Shown here: positions 46,670 through 55,021 of the stretch, piece after piece
Numbering within the stretch: position 1 is the stretch's first letter
Layout: each line of letters begins with the position of its first letter
Assembly (NCBI RefSeq): GCF_024655635.1
Contig: NZ_JANLGI010000019.1
Span: 52,950-116,949, forward strand
Direction of reading: 5' to 3'
DNA length: 64,000 bases
Origin: Allobosea sp. 47.2.35
GTDB lineage: Bacteria > Pseudomonadota > Alphaproteobacteria > Rhizobiales > Beijerinckiaceae
Notes under the pieces: model-generated
Database searches by the model: none
What the model saw: the letters and a program-made list of their open reading frames with translations, nothing else
What the model was told of the DNA's origin: nothing
Made by a program: the position numbers and the translations under genes

Positions 46670-46983
46670 AGCGCGGCGAGATCTGGCTCGCAACGCTCGA
46701 TCCGACGGTCGGCAGCGAAATCCAGAAGACGCGACCCTGTCTCGTTATCTCGCCGCCGGAAATCCACGACCATCTGCGCACCGTCATCGTCGCGCCCATG
46801 ACCTCCAAAAGCCGCCCGGCTGGCTTCAGGATTCCGATCTCCTTTCAGGGCACCGATGGGTTGGTTCTGTTGGAGCAGAGCCGTACCATCGACAAAACGC
46901 GGCTGATCAAGCGGCTGGGATCGGCCCCGCCGGCAACGCTCAGCCGTGTTCTGGCTGTTCTACGCGAACTCTACGAAGACTAG
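46663..46983 (+). CDS. mazF: MazF/PemK-type endoribonuclease toxin
   Basis: A 106-residue toxin of the PemK/MazF family. It starts VKRGEIWLATLDPTVGSEI with the conserved QKTRPCLVIS block, then VIVAPMTSKSR and a C-terminal DKTRLIKRLG, all typical. MazF toxins cleave single-stranded RNA at short sequence motifs; the catalytic Arg of KTRP and the Thr of PMTS are present. The pair looks intact and functional, inserted between fabI and the convergent folK gene. Confidence 0.92.
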   Translation: MVKRGEIWLATLDPTVGSEIQKTRPCLVISPPEIHDHLRTVIVAPMTSKSRPAGFRIPISFQGTDGLVLLEQSRTIDKTRLIKRLGSAPPATLSRVLAVLRELYED

Positions 46984-46996
46984 CTTGCTTGGCGGT

Positions 46997-47512
46997 TCAC
47001 CCCGCCAGCAGAGCCTTCAACCGATCCGTCGCGGCCTCGTCGCGGCGGATCGTTTCGTCTGTGGCGGCCGCCAGCAAGTCGGTCACGCTGCGCCCGCCGA
47101 TCAGGCGCTGCGGCAGGATTTCGGCCAGCGGCGTCAGCACGAAGGCGCGCTCCGGGATGCGCGGATGCGGGATCTGCAGCCGCGCCTGGTCGATGATCGC
47201 ATCGCCATAGGTCAGGATGTCGATGTCGAGCGTTCGCGGCCCCCAGCGTTCGCGGCGTTCGCGGCCGCCAGCGCGCTCCAGCTCCAGGCAGAAGGCGAGC
47301 AGGTCCGCCGGTTGCAGCGAGGTCTCGACCAGCGCGGCCATGTTGAGGAATTCGGGTTGGTCGGTCTTGCCCCATGGTGGCGTGCGATAGATCGAGGAGA
47401 GGCGGCCGAGCGTCACGCTGGAATGCTCGCGCAGCCCCTTCAGCGCCGCGGCAAATGCCGCGACGGGGTCGCCGATATTGCCACCGAAGGCGAGTGCGGC
47501 TTCAACCTTCAC
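46997..47512 (-). CDS. folK: 2-amino-4-hydroxy-6-hydroxymethyldihydropteridine diphosphokinase
   Basis: A 171-residue pyrophosphokinase in folate synthesis. The N-terminal ALAFGGNIGDP, the SSIYRTPPWG motif with NMAALVET, and the signature GPRTLDIDILTYGD with HPRIPERAFVLTPLAEI are all there. The start is GTG and overlaps the end of folB by 11 bases, so folP, folB and folK are translated as one block. It converges with the mazEF module. Confidence 0.95.
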   Translation of the reverse strand: MKVEAALAFGGNIGDPVAAFAAALKGLREHSSVTLGRLSSIYRTPPWGKTDQPEFLNMAALVETSLQPADLLAFCLELERAGGRERRERWGPRTLDIDILTYGDAIIDQARLQIPHPRIPERAFVLTPLAEILPQRLIGGRSVTDLLAAATDETIRRDEAATDRLKALLAG

Positions 47513-47876
47513 GCTGGAACCTCAACTGGATACCGACCGAGCCGAGCGTCGCCGGGATCGGCGGGGCGGGCTTGCGTAATGTGACCTCGACGCCCTCGAC
47601 GGTCGGGAAAGCATCGAAGAGCGCCAGTGCCACGGCGCGCGCCGCGCCTTCGAGCAAATGGTAGCGCTGGGCCGTGAAGGCCTCGGCGACGATCGTGACG
47701 GCCCGCCCGTAATCGACGGTGTCGGCCAGGCGGTCGCTGGCGGCTGCGGCGCGCAGGTCGGCATCGAGCACGAGGTCGAGCACGAAGCGCTGGCCGAGCC
47801 GCTCCTCTTCCGAGAAGAAGCCGTGATAGGCGTAGATATCGAGTTTCTCGATCAGGATGCGGCCGGTTTCGCTCAC
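47502..47876 (-). CDS. folB: dihydroneopterin aldolase
   Basis: A 124-residue protein of the FolB tunnelling fold. Family signatures are AYHGFFSEEERLGQRFVLDL (the Tyr and Glu contacting the pterin), DTVDYGRAV, HLLEGAARAVALAL and the C-terminal VTLRKPAPPIPA. It forms 6-hydroxymethyl-7,8-dihydropterin for FolK. The GTG start overlaps the folP stop by 4 bases (GTGA). Confidence 0.94.
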   Translation of the reverse strand: MSETGRILIEKLDIYAYHGFFSEEERLGQRFVLDLVLDADLRAAAASDRLADTVDYGRAVTIVAEAFTAQRYHLLEGAARAVALALFDAFPTVEGVEVTLRKPAPPIPATLGSVGIQLRFQREG

Positions 47877-48715
47877 AGGTCTGCTTTCATGCTGTCTTCG
47901 ATGGCCGCCCAGGTCTTCAGCGCGTCGATATGCGGGGCGACGTCATGGGCGCGGATGATGGCGGCGCCGCGGCTCGCGCCGTAGAGATGCGCGGCGATGC
48001 TGGCGGCGAGCCGCTCGGCCGGAACCTCCCGGCCGGTGATCCGCCCGAGCGTTGACTTGCGGGAGGCGCCAAGCAGGATCGGGCAGCCGAGTACGGCGAG
48101 CCGGTCGAGATGGCGGATCAGGTCGAGATTTTGCCTGATGGTCTTGCCGAAGCCGATGCCGGGATCGACGACGATCTGGCTTCGCGGCAGGCCGGCTTTC
48201 GTCGCGATCGCGATCGAGCGTTCGAGGAAACGCAGCACCTCGTCGAAGATGTCGATGGAGGCGTCGCTGCTCTCGCGGTTATGCATCAGGATGATCGGTG
48301 CGCCTGCCCGCGCCGCGACGTCGGCGATGCGGGGATCGCGCTGGGCGCCCCAGACATCGTTGACGATCGAGGCGCCGGCTGCGAGCGCAGCCTCCGCCAC
48401 CTCGGACTTGTAGCTGTCGATCGAGATCGGCGTCTCGATCCGCGCCTTCAGCCCGGCGATCACCGGCAGCACGCGCCCCATCTCGGTCGCGGCATCGACG
48501 GCGGCATGGCCGGGCCTCGTCGATTCGCCGCCGACATCGACGATAGCGGCGCCCTCGGCCGCGAGGCGCGCGCCATGGGCGATCGCCGCCTCGGCATCCG
48601 CCAGCAGCCCGCCATCCGAGAACGAATCGGGCGTCATGTTGACGATGCCCATGACGAGCGGCATCGCGGGAAGCGCGAGGCTGCGGCCGTCGGGCAAGGT
48701 GAGGGTAGGGGGCAT
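47873..48715 (-). CDS. folP: dihydropteroate synthase
   Basis: A 280-residue TIM-barrel enzyme, the target of sulfonamides. Signatures are MGIVNMTPDSFSDGG, VDVGGESTRPGH, the ISIDSYKSEVAEAAL strand, NDVWG, and PGIGFGKTIRQNLDL, with GASRKSTLG near the end. I start at 48715, the usual family length; an upstream extension to 48796 has no support. First gene of the folP-folB-folK operon, divergent from the histidine phosphatase. Confidence 0.95.
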   Translation of the reverse strand: MPPTLTLPDGRSLALPAMPLVMGIVNMTPDSFSDGGLLADAEAAIAHGARLAAEGAAIVDVGGESTRPGHAAVDAATEMGRVLPVIAGLKARIETPISIDSYKSEVAEAALAAGASIVNDVWGAQRDPRIADVAARAGAPIILMHNRESSDASIDIFDEVLRFLERSIAIATKAGLPRSQIVVDPGIGFGKTIRQNLDLIRHLDRLAVLGCPILLGASRKSTLGRITGREVPAERLAASIAAHLYGASRGAAIIRAHDVAPHIDALKTWAAIEDSMKADL

Positions 48716-48855
48716 GCTGTTCCGCGAGTGACGAGGCAAGGGCGCTATACACACGCCGTGTAATTTCGGCCACAGAAAGCGGCCGATTGCCGCCATCGGC
48801 GGAAAGCACCCGGAAGAGCTTTGACCCTGCCGATGCCGGCGTGCAGAAGCGAGGC

Positions 48856-49452
48856 ATGGTTCCGCTATCGCTCCCTCACCGCCTCATCCTCGTCCGTCAT
48901 GGCGAAACCGACTGGAATCGGGAGGGCAGGCTGCAGGGCGGGCAGGACATCCCGCTGAACGATCTCGGCCGCCGCCAGGCCGCCGAGGCCGCCGGCCGCC
49001 TCAAGGCTCTGGAGCCGGCTTTCGCCGATCTCGACTATATCGGCTCGCCGATGCAGCGGGCGCGCGAGACCATGGACATTCTCCGGCGCGAGCTCGCTTT
49101 GCCGGCTGGCGAGTACCGTATCGACGATCGTCTGCGCGAATTGACCTTCGGTACGTGGGAAGGCTTCACCTGGCGCGACATCCGCAAGGCCGAGCGCGAG
49201 CAGGCGCATCTGCGCGAGCGCGATAAATGGGGCTTCGTGCCGCCGGGCGGCGAGAGCTATGGCATGCTGGCCGAGCGGATCAGGCCGGTCCTGGCAGAGC
49301 TCAAGCGCGAGACGGTGGTCGTCAGCCACGGTGGCGTCGCGCGCGCCGTGCTGGCGCTGGTCGGAGCGGTGGCGCCGCGCGAGGCCTCGCTGGTCGAGAT
49401 TTGGCAGGGCAAGCTGCTCGTCGTCAACGGGAACAAGGCGGACTGGATCTAA
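48856..49452 (+). CDS. histidine phosphatase family protein
   Basis: A 198-residue phosphoglycerate-mutase-like protein. The phosphorylated His is in LILVRHGETDWNREGRLQG; the second His is in VVVSHGGVARAVL, and the acid Glu in DRLRELTFGTWEG. Candidates range from fructose-2,6-bisphosphatase-like to alpha-ribazole phosphatase; no cobalamin genes are nearby. Monocistronic; 250 bp follow before the large NRPS gene, with only a doubtful 59-codon frame in them. Confidence 0.9.
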   Translation: MVPLSLPHRLILVRHGETDWNREGRLQGGQDIPLNDLGRRQAAEAAGRLKALEPAFADLDYIGSPMQRARETMDILRRELALPAGEYRIDDRLRELTFGTWEGFTWRDIRKAEREQAHLRERDKWGFVPPGGESYGMLAERIRPVLAELKRETVVVSHGGVARAVLALVGAVAPREASLVEIWQGKLLVVNGNKADWI

Positions 49453-49702
49453 GTTTGCACGCAGCAGGATCACGGCGGCGCGGGCGGCATTCATGGCCGG
49501 TTCAGGCGTGATTTTGCAGGGAGAATATGCTAGCGAAGCGGCGTGATGCGGCGGCCTGCCCGGCCGGGGGGCTCACGCGGATGTCGCGAGGCGGGAGCGA
49601 CGATTCCGGTTTTCTTCACGAGGTGCGTGATAAGGCGCCGCACGGCCGAGGGCAGGGTCTGCCGCGGTGTCAGCGACGGGCCTTTCAGCGCAGCGGGGCG
49701 CG

Positions 49703-52700
49703 ATGAACGATATGACGAAGCTGTCGGCGGCGTCTGACGCGGCTGGCGCCAATCCCCTCGCCATGCTGGCCGGCGAGAAACGCCCGGATTTGATTCGGGA
49801 CGAGGTTCTGGCCGAGATTTTCGCTGCCACGGTCGCGCTTCGCCCTGATCACCCCGCCCTCACCAACCGCGAGCGCCGCCTGAGCTATGCCGAGGTCTGG
49901 ACTGAGGCAGGGCGCCAGGCACGCGGCCTCCAGCTTGCCGGCATCGGCCCCGGCGACATGGTCGGCCTCTGGATGCCGCGCGGCATCGATCTCCTCGTCG
50001 CGCAGATCGCGATCACCCGCGCGGGGGCCGCCTGGATTCCCTTCGATGCGGAAGCGCCGGTCGAGCGTATCGCGACCTGCCTGAACGATGCCGATGCCAA
50101 GGGCATCGTCACCTGCGCCGGCTGGGCCGGCCGGGCCGAGGCGACGGAGCGCGCTGTCTGGACACCAGAGGGCCTCGCCGCAGGCGCCGACGGCACGGAG
50201 CCGCCGGCGCGTCCGGCCGGACTCACCGCAGATCACCCGGCCTATCTGATCTACACCTCCGGCTCGACGGGCACGCCGAAGGCGATCGTCATCAGCCACC
50301 ACAATATCTGCCATTTCCTGCGCTCGGGTAACGCGCTCTACGGCTTCGGGCCGGACGACGTCGCCTTCCAGGGGGCGTCGGTCGCCTTCGACCTGTCGAT
50401 GGAGGAAATCTGGACGCCCTATCTCGTCGGCGCGACCCTGTTCGTCGCCTCGCCCGAGATGATGGGCGATGCCGAGAAGCTGCCGGCGATCCTGAACGAG
50501 GCCGGCGTCACCATCATCGACACCGTGCCGACCCTGCTCGGCATCCTGCCCGCCGATGTGCCCTCGCTGAAGCTGATCCTGCTCGGCGGCGAGGCGCTGC
50601 CCCCCGCGATCGTGCAGAAATGGTCGAAGCCCGGCCGGCGCATCCTCAACACCTACGGGCCGACCGAAGCGACGGTCGTCGCCACCGCTGCCGAGGTCGT
50701 CCCCGGCGAGACCGTGACCATCGGCAAGCCGATTCCGAACTACACGGCCTATGTCGTCAGCGAGGACATGCGTCTCGTTCATCCCGGCGAGCAGGGCGAA
50801 TTGCTGATCGGTGGCCCCGGCGTCGCCAAGGGCTATCATGGCCGCCCCGAGCTGACGGCCGAGAAATTCATCGCCAACCCCTTCACGGGTGTCGCGGGCG
50901 AGGGCGATCCGATCCTCTACCGCTCCGGAGATGCCGTCAGTCTCGATGCCAGCGGCAATATCGTCTTCCACGGCCGCATCGACGACCAGATCAAGATCCG
51001 CGGTTTCCGCGTCGAGCTGGGCGAGATCGAATCGAAGCTCACCGACGAGCCCGGCGTCGCGCAGGCGGCGGTCGTGCTGCGCACGGATGACGGTATCGAG
51101 CGCCTCGTCGCCTTCGTCGTGCCGGAGCCAGGTGTCGCGGTCGACGGTCCGGTGCTGCGCGCGGCGCTGCGCGAGAAGCTGCCGCCCTATATGGTGCCGG
51201 CGCATTTCGAGGCGGCCGGCTCCCTGCCGCGCATGGTCTCCGGCAAGGTCGACCGCAAGATGCTCAAGGCGGCGCCATTGACGGCGCCGAGCGCCGATGG
51301 CGAGCAGGAGCCGCCGCGCAACGCGACGGAAGCAGCCCTGCTGGATGCGGCCAAGCGTGTGCTCGGCACGGCGAGCCTGCCGCTGGAGGCGGATTTCTTC
51401 ATCGATCTCGGCGGCCACTCGCTGCTGGCGGCCCGCTTCATCTCGATCGTGCGCGAGACCCCGGCCTATGCCGGCATCACGCTGCAGGACGTCTATGCCG
51501 CCCGTACCTTGCGGGCGATGGCCGCGCTCCTCGACGAGCGCGGCGTCGCCGCGGCCGAGGACCTCTCCTTCACGCCGCCGCCCTTCCTGCGCCGCTTCCT
51601 CTGCGGGCTCGCCCAGGCAGCGGCCCTGCCGGTCATCATCGGCCTTGCGACGGCGCAATGGCTCGGCGTCTTCGTCACCTACATGATCCTCTCGGGCGAG
51701 GACCTGCCGCTGCTTGGCCAGATCGCCGCGCTGCTCGGCGTCTATGTCGCGATCATCGTCGTGACCGGCCTCATCGCCATCGCGCTGAAATGGCTCGTGC
51801 TCGGCCGCACCAAGCCGGGCGTCTACCCGCTCTGGGGCGTCTACTATTTCCGCTGGTGGTTCGCCGCACGTGTCGCCGGGCTCGTCCATATCAAGTGGCT
51901 GCAGGGCACGCCCGTCATGCGCTTCTACTGGCGTCTGCTCGGCGCCAAGGTCGGTCGGGACGTCATCATCTCCGACTACGAGGCCGGCGCCGTCGACCTG
52001 ATCGAGATCGGCGAGGGCACCAGCTTCGGCTCCAAGACCACCTTCGCCAATGGCGAGGCGATCGGCGACAAGCTGATCATCGGCCGCATCACCATCGGCA
52101 AGGACGTTTCGGCGGGCGCCTCGGTCGTGCTCGGCCATGGCTCGGTGATCGGCGACCACGCCGAGATCGGCGACCTCACCGCCATCGCGCCCGGCGCCCA
52201 TGTCGGCGAGGCCGAGATCTGGGACGGCACGCCCGCCCGCAAGATCGGCACGGTCGATGTCGCGGCCCTGCCGCCGCAGGCCGAGGCCTCGCCCGGCCGC
52301 CGCGCGCTGCTGACGGCTTTCTACATCCTTATGCTGGTCGTGCTGCCGCCGGTCAGCCTGCTGCCGATCTTCCCGGCCTTCTGGCTCTTCGACAAGATCG
52401 ACTACTGGATCGCCGGCTGGACCGAGATCAGCTATCTCTGGTTCCTGCCGATCCTGACCTGGCCGACCGCGATCGGCCTGATCGCCTTCACCGTGCTGCT
52501 GATGGCCGGCCTGCGCTGGGCGATCCTGCCGCGCGTGACGTCGGGCTCCTGGTCGATCCATTCCGGCTTCTACGCCCGCAAATGGACGGTGGCGCTGGCG
52601 ACCGAGGTGACGCTGGAGACGCTCTCCTCGCTCTTCGCCACCATCTACATGCGCGCCTGGTACCGGCTGATGGGCGCCAGCATCGGCAAGGGCGCGGAGA

Positions 52701-53722
52701 TCTCGACCAATCTTTCCGGCCGCTATGACCTGACCGGCATCGGCGCCGGCAACTTCATCGCCGACGAGGTCGTCTTCGGCGACGAGGACATGCGCCGCGG
52801 CTATATGCGCCTCGACGCGACGCGCACCGGCGACCAGGTTTTTGTCGGCAACGATGCGGTTGTACCGCCCGGCGCCGTCATCCCCGACCGGGTGCTGATC
52901 GGCATCAAGTCGAAGCCGCCGGCCAATGACCGCATGCAGGCCGGCGACACCTGGTTCGGCTCGCCGCCCATCCGCTTGCCGACGCGGCAGAAGGTCGATC
53001 TCGGCGCCGACTGGACCTACAAACCCTCCTTCGCCAAGCAGTTCGGGCGCGGCCTGTTCGAGGCGCTGCACACCTCCTTCCCGGCGATGCTGTTCATCAC
53101 CTTCGGCACGATCGCGGTCGACATGGTGCTGCAGCAGAAGATCAACGAGGGCGACTGGCTCGGCCTCGTCCTCTCCTTCATGGGCGTCGCTGTCGCGATC
53201 GCCGTGGTGCAGGCGCTGATCTGCGCCACCGTGAAATGGCTGATGATGGGCGTCTACAAGCCCGTGATGAAGCCGATGTGGTCGTGGTGGGCGATGCGCA
53301 CCGAGGCCGTCGCGGTGATGTACTGGGGCCTCGGCGGCAAGGTGCTGTTCGACTACCTGCGCGGCACGCCGTTCCTGCCCTGGTTCCTGACGCTGTTCGG
53401 CGCGAAATACGGCAAGGGCGTCTGGCTGGATTCCACGGATATCACCGAGTTCGACTGCATCAAGGTCGGAGATTTCTGCACGGTGAACGCGCATTCGGCG
53501 CTGCAGACCCATCTCTACGAGGACCGGGTGATGAAGGTCGGCCGCGTGCGGCTGGGCAAGGGCGTCTGCGTCGGTGCGGGCGCGACGGTACTCTACGACA
53601 CCCATGTCGGCGACTACGCCCAGATCGGCCTGCTCACCGTCATCATGAAGGGCGAGAACCTGCCGGCGCATACACGTTGGGAGGGTGCCCCGGCGGCGCC
53701 GGCGAAGGGGCCGGCGCATTGA
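49703..53722 (+). CDS. Pls/PosA-type membrane-bound non-ribosomal peptide synthetase
   Basis: A 1339-residue protein. An adenylation domain (about residues 40-545) has all core motifs: TSGSTGTPKA (185), NTYGPTEA, YRSGD, RGFRVELGE and SGKVDRK. A carrier domain follows with pantetheine Ser573 in DLGGHSLL. Then come three repeats of paired membrane helices (about 630-710, 870-945, 1120-1185), each with a left-handed beta-helix acyltransferase-like unit (750-836, 990-1086, 1233-1326). This is the layout of epsilon-poly-L-lysine synthetase. FDLSMEEIW holds the amino-group-binding Asp; position 239 (GrsA numbering) is Glu, as in some Lys/Orn pockets. It may make a homopoly-amino acid from a basic residue at the inner membrane. 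Confidence 0.88.
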   Translation: MNDMTKLSAASDAAGANPLAMLAGEKRPDLIRDEVLAEIFAATVALRPDHPALTNRERRLSYAEVWTEAGRQARGLQLAGIGPGDMVGLWMPRGIDLLVAQIAITRAGAAWIPFDAEAPVERIATCLNDADAKGIVTCAGWAGRAEATERAVWTPEGLAAGADGTEPPARPAGLTADHPAYLIYTSGSTGTPKAIVISHHNICHFLRSGNALYGFGPDDVAFQGASVAFDLSMEEIWTPYLVGATLFVASPEMMGDAEKLPAILNEAGVTIIDTVPTLLGILPADVPSLKLILLGGEALPPAIVQKWSKPGRRILNTYGPTEATVVATAAEVVPGETVTIGKPIPNYTAYVVSEDMRLVHPGEQGELLIGGPGVAKGYHGRPELTAEKFIANPFTGVAGEGDPILYRSGDAVSLDASGNIVFHGRIDDQIKIRGFRVELGEIESKLTDEPGVAQAAVVLRTDDGIERLVAFVVPEPGVAVDGPVLRAALREKLPPYMVPAHFEAAGSLPRMVSGKVDRKMLKAAPLTAPSADGEQEPPRNATEAALLDAAKRVLGTASLPLEADFFIDLGGHSLLAARFISIVRETPAYAGITLQDVYAARTLRAMAALLDERGVAAAEDLSFTPPPFLRRFLCGLAQAAALPVIIGLATAQWLGVFVTYMILSGEDLPLLGQIAALLGVYVAIIVVTGLIAIALKWLVLGRTKPGVYPLWGVYYFRWWFAARVAGLVHIKWLQGTPVMRFYWRLLGAKVGRDVIISDYEAGAVDLIEIGEGTSFGSKTTFANGEAIGDKLIIGRITIGKDVSAGASVVLGHGSVIGDHAEIGDLTAIAPGAHVGEAEIWDGTPARKIGTVDVAALPPQAEASPGRRALLTAFYILMLVVLPPVSLLPIFPAFWLFDKIDYWIAGWTEISYLWFLPILTWPTAIGLIAFTVLLMAGLRWAILPRVTSGSWSIHSGFYARKWTVALATEVTLETLSSLFATIYMRAWYRLMGASIGKGAEISTNLSGRYDLTGIGAGNFIADEVVFGDEDMRRGYMRLDATRTGDQVFVGNDAVVPPGAVIPDRVLIGIKSKPPANDRMQAGDTWFGSPPIRLPTRQKVDLGADWTYKPSFAKQFGRGLFEALHTSFPAMLFITFGTIAVDMVLQQKINEGDWLGLVLSFMGVAVAIAVVQALICATVKWLMMGVYKPVMKPMWSWWAMRTEAVAVMYWGLGGKVLFDYLRGTPFLPWFLTLFGAKYGKGVWLDSTDITEFDCIKVGDFCTVNAHSALQTHLYEDRVMKVGRVRLGKGVCVGAGATVLYDTHVGDYAQIGLLTVIMKGENLPAHTRWEGAPAAPAKGPAH

Positions 53723-53796
53723 CGGAATCGGTCCGGAGTTTGACCGCTGGTCCCGCCACGGACTAAGACCCTGCACGGATTTTCGCGCAGGCTCCC

Positions 53797-54915
53797 ATGT
53801 CGCATAACAGCTTCGGCCATCTCTTCCGCGTCACCACCTTCGGCGAGAGCCATGGCCCGGCCATCGGCTGCGTCGTCGACGGCTGCCCGCCGCTGCTGCC
53901 GCTGACCGCTGCCGATATCCAGGGCGATCTCGACCGGCGCCGGCCCGGCCAGTCGCGCTTCACCACGCAGCGCCAGGAGCCGGACGAGGTCCGCATCGTC
54001 TCCGGCGTCTTCGCCCGCGAGAGCGACGGCGTGCAGGTCACGACCGGCACCTCGATCGGGCTCATGATCGACAATGTCGACCAGCGCTCGAAGGATTATT
54101 CCGACATCAAGGACAAGTACCGGCCGGGCCACGCCGACTACACCTATGACGTCAAATACGGCATCCGCGACTATCGTGGCGGCGGGCGTTCCTCGGCGCG
54201 CGAGACCGCGATGCGCGTCGCCGCCGGCGCCATCGCTCGCAAGGTCGTGCCCGGCATGGTCGTGCGCGGCGCGCTCGTTCAGATGGGGCCGCACAAGATC
54301 GACCGCGCCAACTGGGATTGGGACGAGATCGGCCGCAACCCGTTCTTCTGCCCGGACGCCAAGGCTGCCGCCTTCTTCGAAGGCTATCTCGATGGCGTCA
54401 GGAAGTCGGGCTCCTCGATCGGCGCCGTGCTGGAGATCGTCGCGGAAGGCGTGCCGGCGGGGTTGGGTGCGCCGATCTACGCCAAGCTCGATTCCGAGAT
54501 CGCGGCCGCTTTGATGAGCATCAATGCGGTCAAGGGCGTCGAGATCGGCGAGGGCTTCGGTGCGGCCGCGTTCTCCGGCGAGGAGAATGCCGACGAGATG
54601 CGCGCCGGCAATGACGGGCGCCCGCTGTTCCTCTCCAACCATGCCGGCGGCATTCTCGGCGGCATCTCGACCGGCCAGCCGATCGTGGCGCGTTTCGCCG
54701 TGAAGCCTACCTCCTCGATCCTGGCGACGCGGGCGACCGTGACCCGCACCGGCGGCGAGGCCGAGATGTTCACCAAGGGCCGCCACGACCCTTGTGTCGG
54801 CATCCGGGCCGTGCCGGTCGGCGAGGCGATGGTCGCCTGCGTGCTGGCCGACCAGTATCTGCGCCATCGCGCGCAGGTCGGCGTCGTCGAGCCGCGCTGG
54901 CCATTCCAGGAGTGA
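53797..54915 (+). CDS. aroC: chorismate synthase
   Basis: A 372-residue FMN-dependent enzyme that makes chorismate from 5-enolpyruvylshikimate 3-phosphate. All three signatures occur: [16 protein letters not shown], the [19 protein letters not shown] block, and [11 protein letters not shown] / [16 protein letters not shown], ending with [20 protein letters not shown] split at the usual point. Start ATG 75 bp after the NRPS gene. It is a housekeeping gene; there is no sign of linkage to the NRPS beyond position. Confidence 0.97.
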   Translation: MSHNSFGHLFRVTTFGESHGPAIGCVVDGCPPLLPLTAADIQGDLDRRRPGQSRFTTQRQEPDEVRIVSGVFARESDGVQVTTGTSIGLMIDNVDQRSKDYSDIKDKYRPGHADYTYDVKYGIRDYRGGGRSSARETAMRVAAGAIARKVVPGMVVRGALVQMGPHKIDRANWDWDEIGRNPFFCPDAKAAAFFEGYLDGVRKSGSSIGAVLEIVAEGVPAGLGAPIYAKLDSEIAAALMSINAVKGVEIGEGFGAAAFSGEENADEMRAGNDGRPLFLSNHAGGILGGISTGQPIVARFAVKPTSSILATRATVTRTGGEAEMFTKGRHDPCVGIRAVPVGEAMVACVLADQYLRHRAQVGVVEPRWPFQE

Positions 54916-54949
54916 GCGAGGCGTCGGCTGTTTCCGCCTGCTCGCATCT

Positions 54950-54975
54950 TGCATTTCAGCAATATTGAAAATGCA
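54950..54975. promoter_or_regulatory. dyad upstream of the HTH-RibBX gene
   Basis: TGCATTTC (54950-54957) and GAAAATGCA (54967-54975) around AGCAATATT, in a locally AT-rich stretch 47 bp before the start codon. It is a candidate operator, perhaps for the helix-turn-helix at the N-terminus of the downstream protein. I see no FMN riboswitch fold in this gap. Confidence 0.45.
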
Positions 54976-55021
54976 TCGAGCATTCATTGCGGATGAAGCG
55001 GCGCCGTATTAGCTTCACGGC

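Noticed and set aside
49527..49706. A 59-codon frame upstream of the NRPS gene, ending in an ATGA overlap with its start.
   Set aside because: The product is Arg/Gly-rich without recognisable structure, and the ribosome site is only 3 bases from the ATG. The overlap may be chance; I keep it as a remark only.
49685..53776. A 1363-codon open frame on the minus strand opposite the NRPS gene.
   Set aside because: It is the mirror of a GC-rich coding sequence; its product is a monotonous mix of Asp, Arg, Gly and Ala with no domain, and the plus-strand NRPS motifs are unmistakable.
53797..54915. Functional link between aroC and the NRPS gene (dedicated precursor supply).
   Set aside because: aroC is a housekeeping gene, and the NRPS pocket does not point to an aromatic substrate; adjacency alone is weak evidence.
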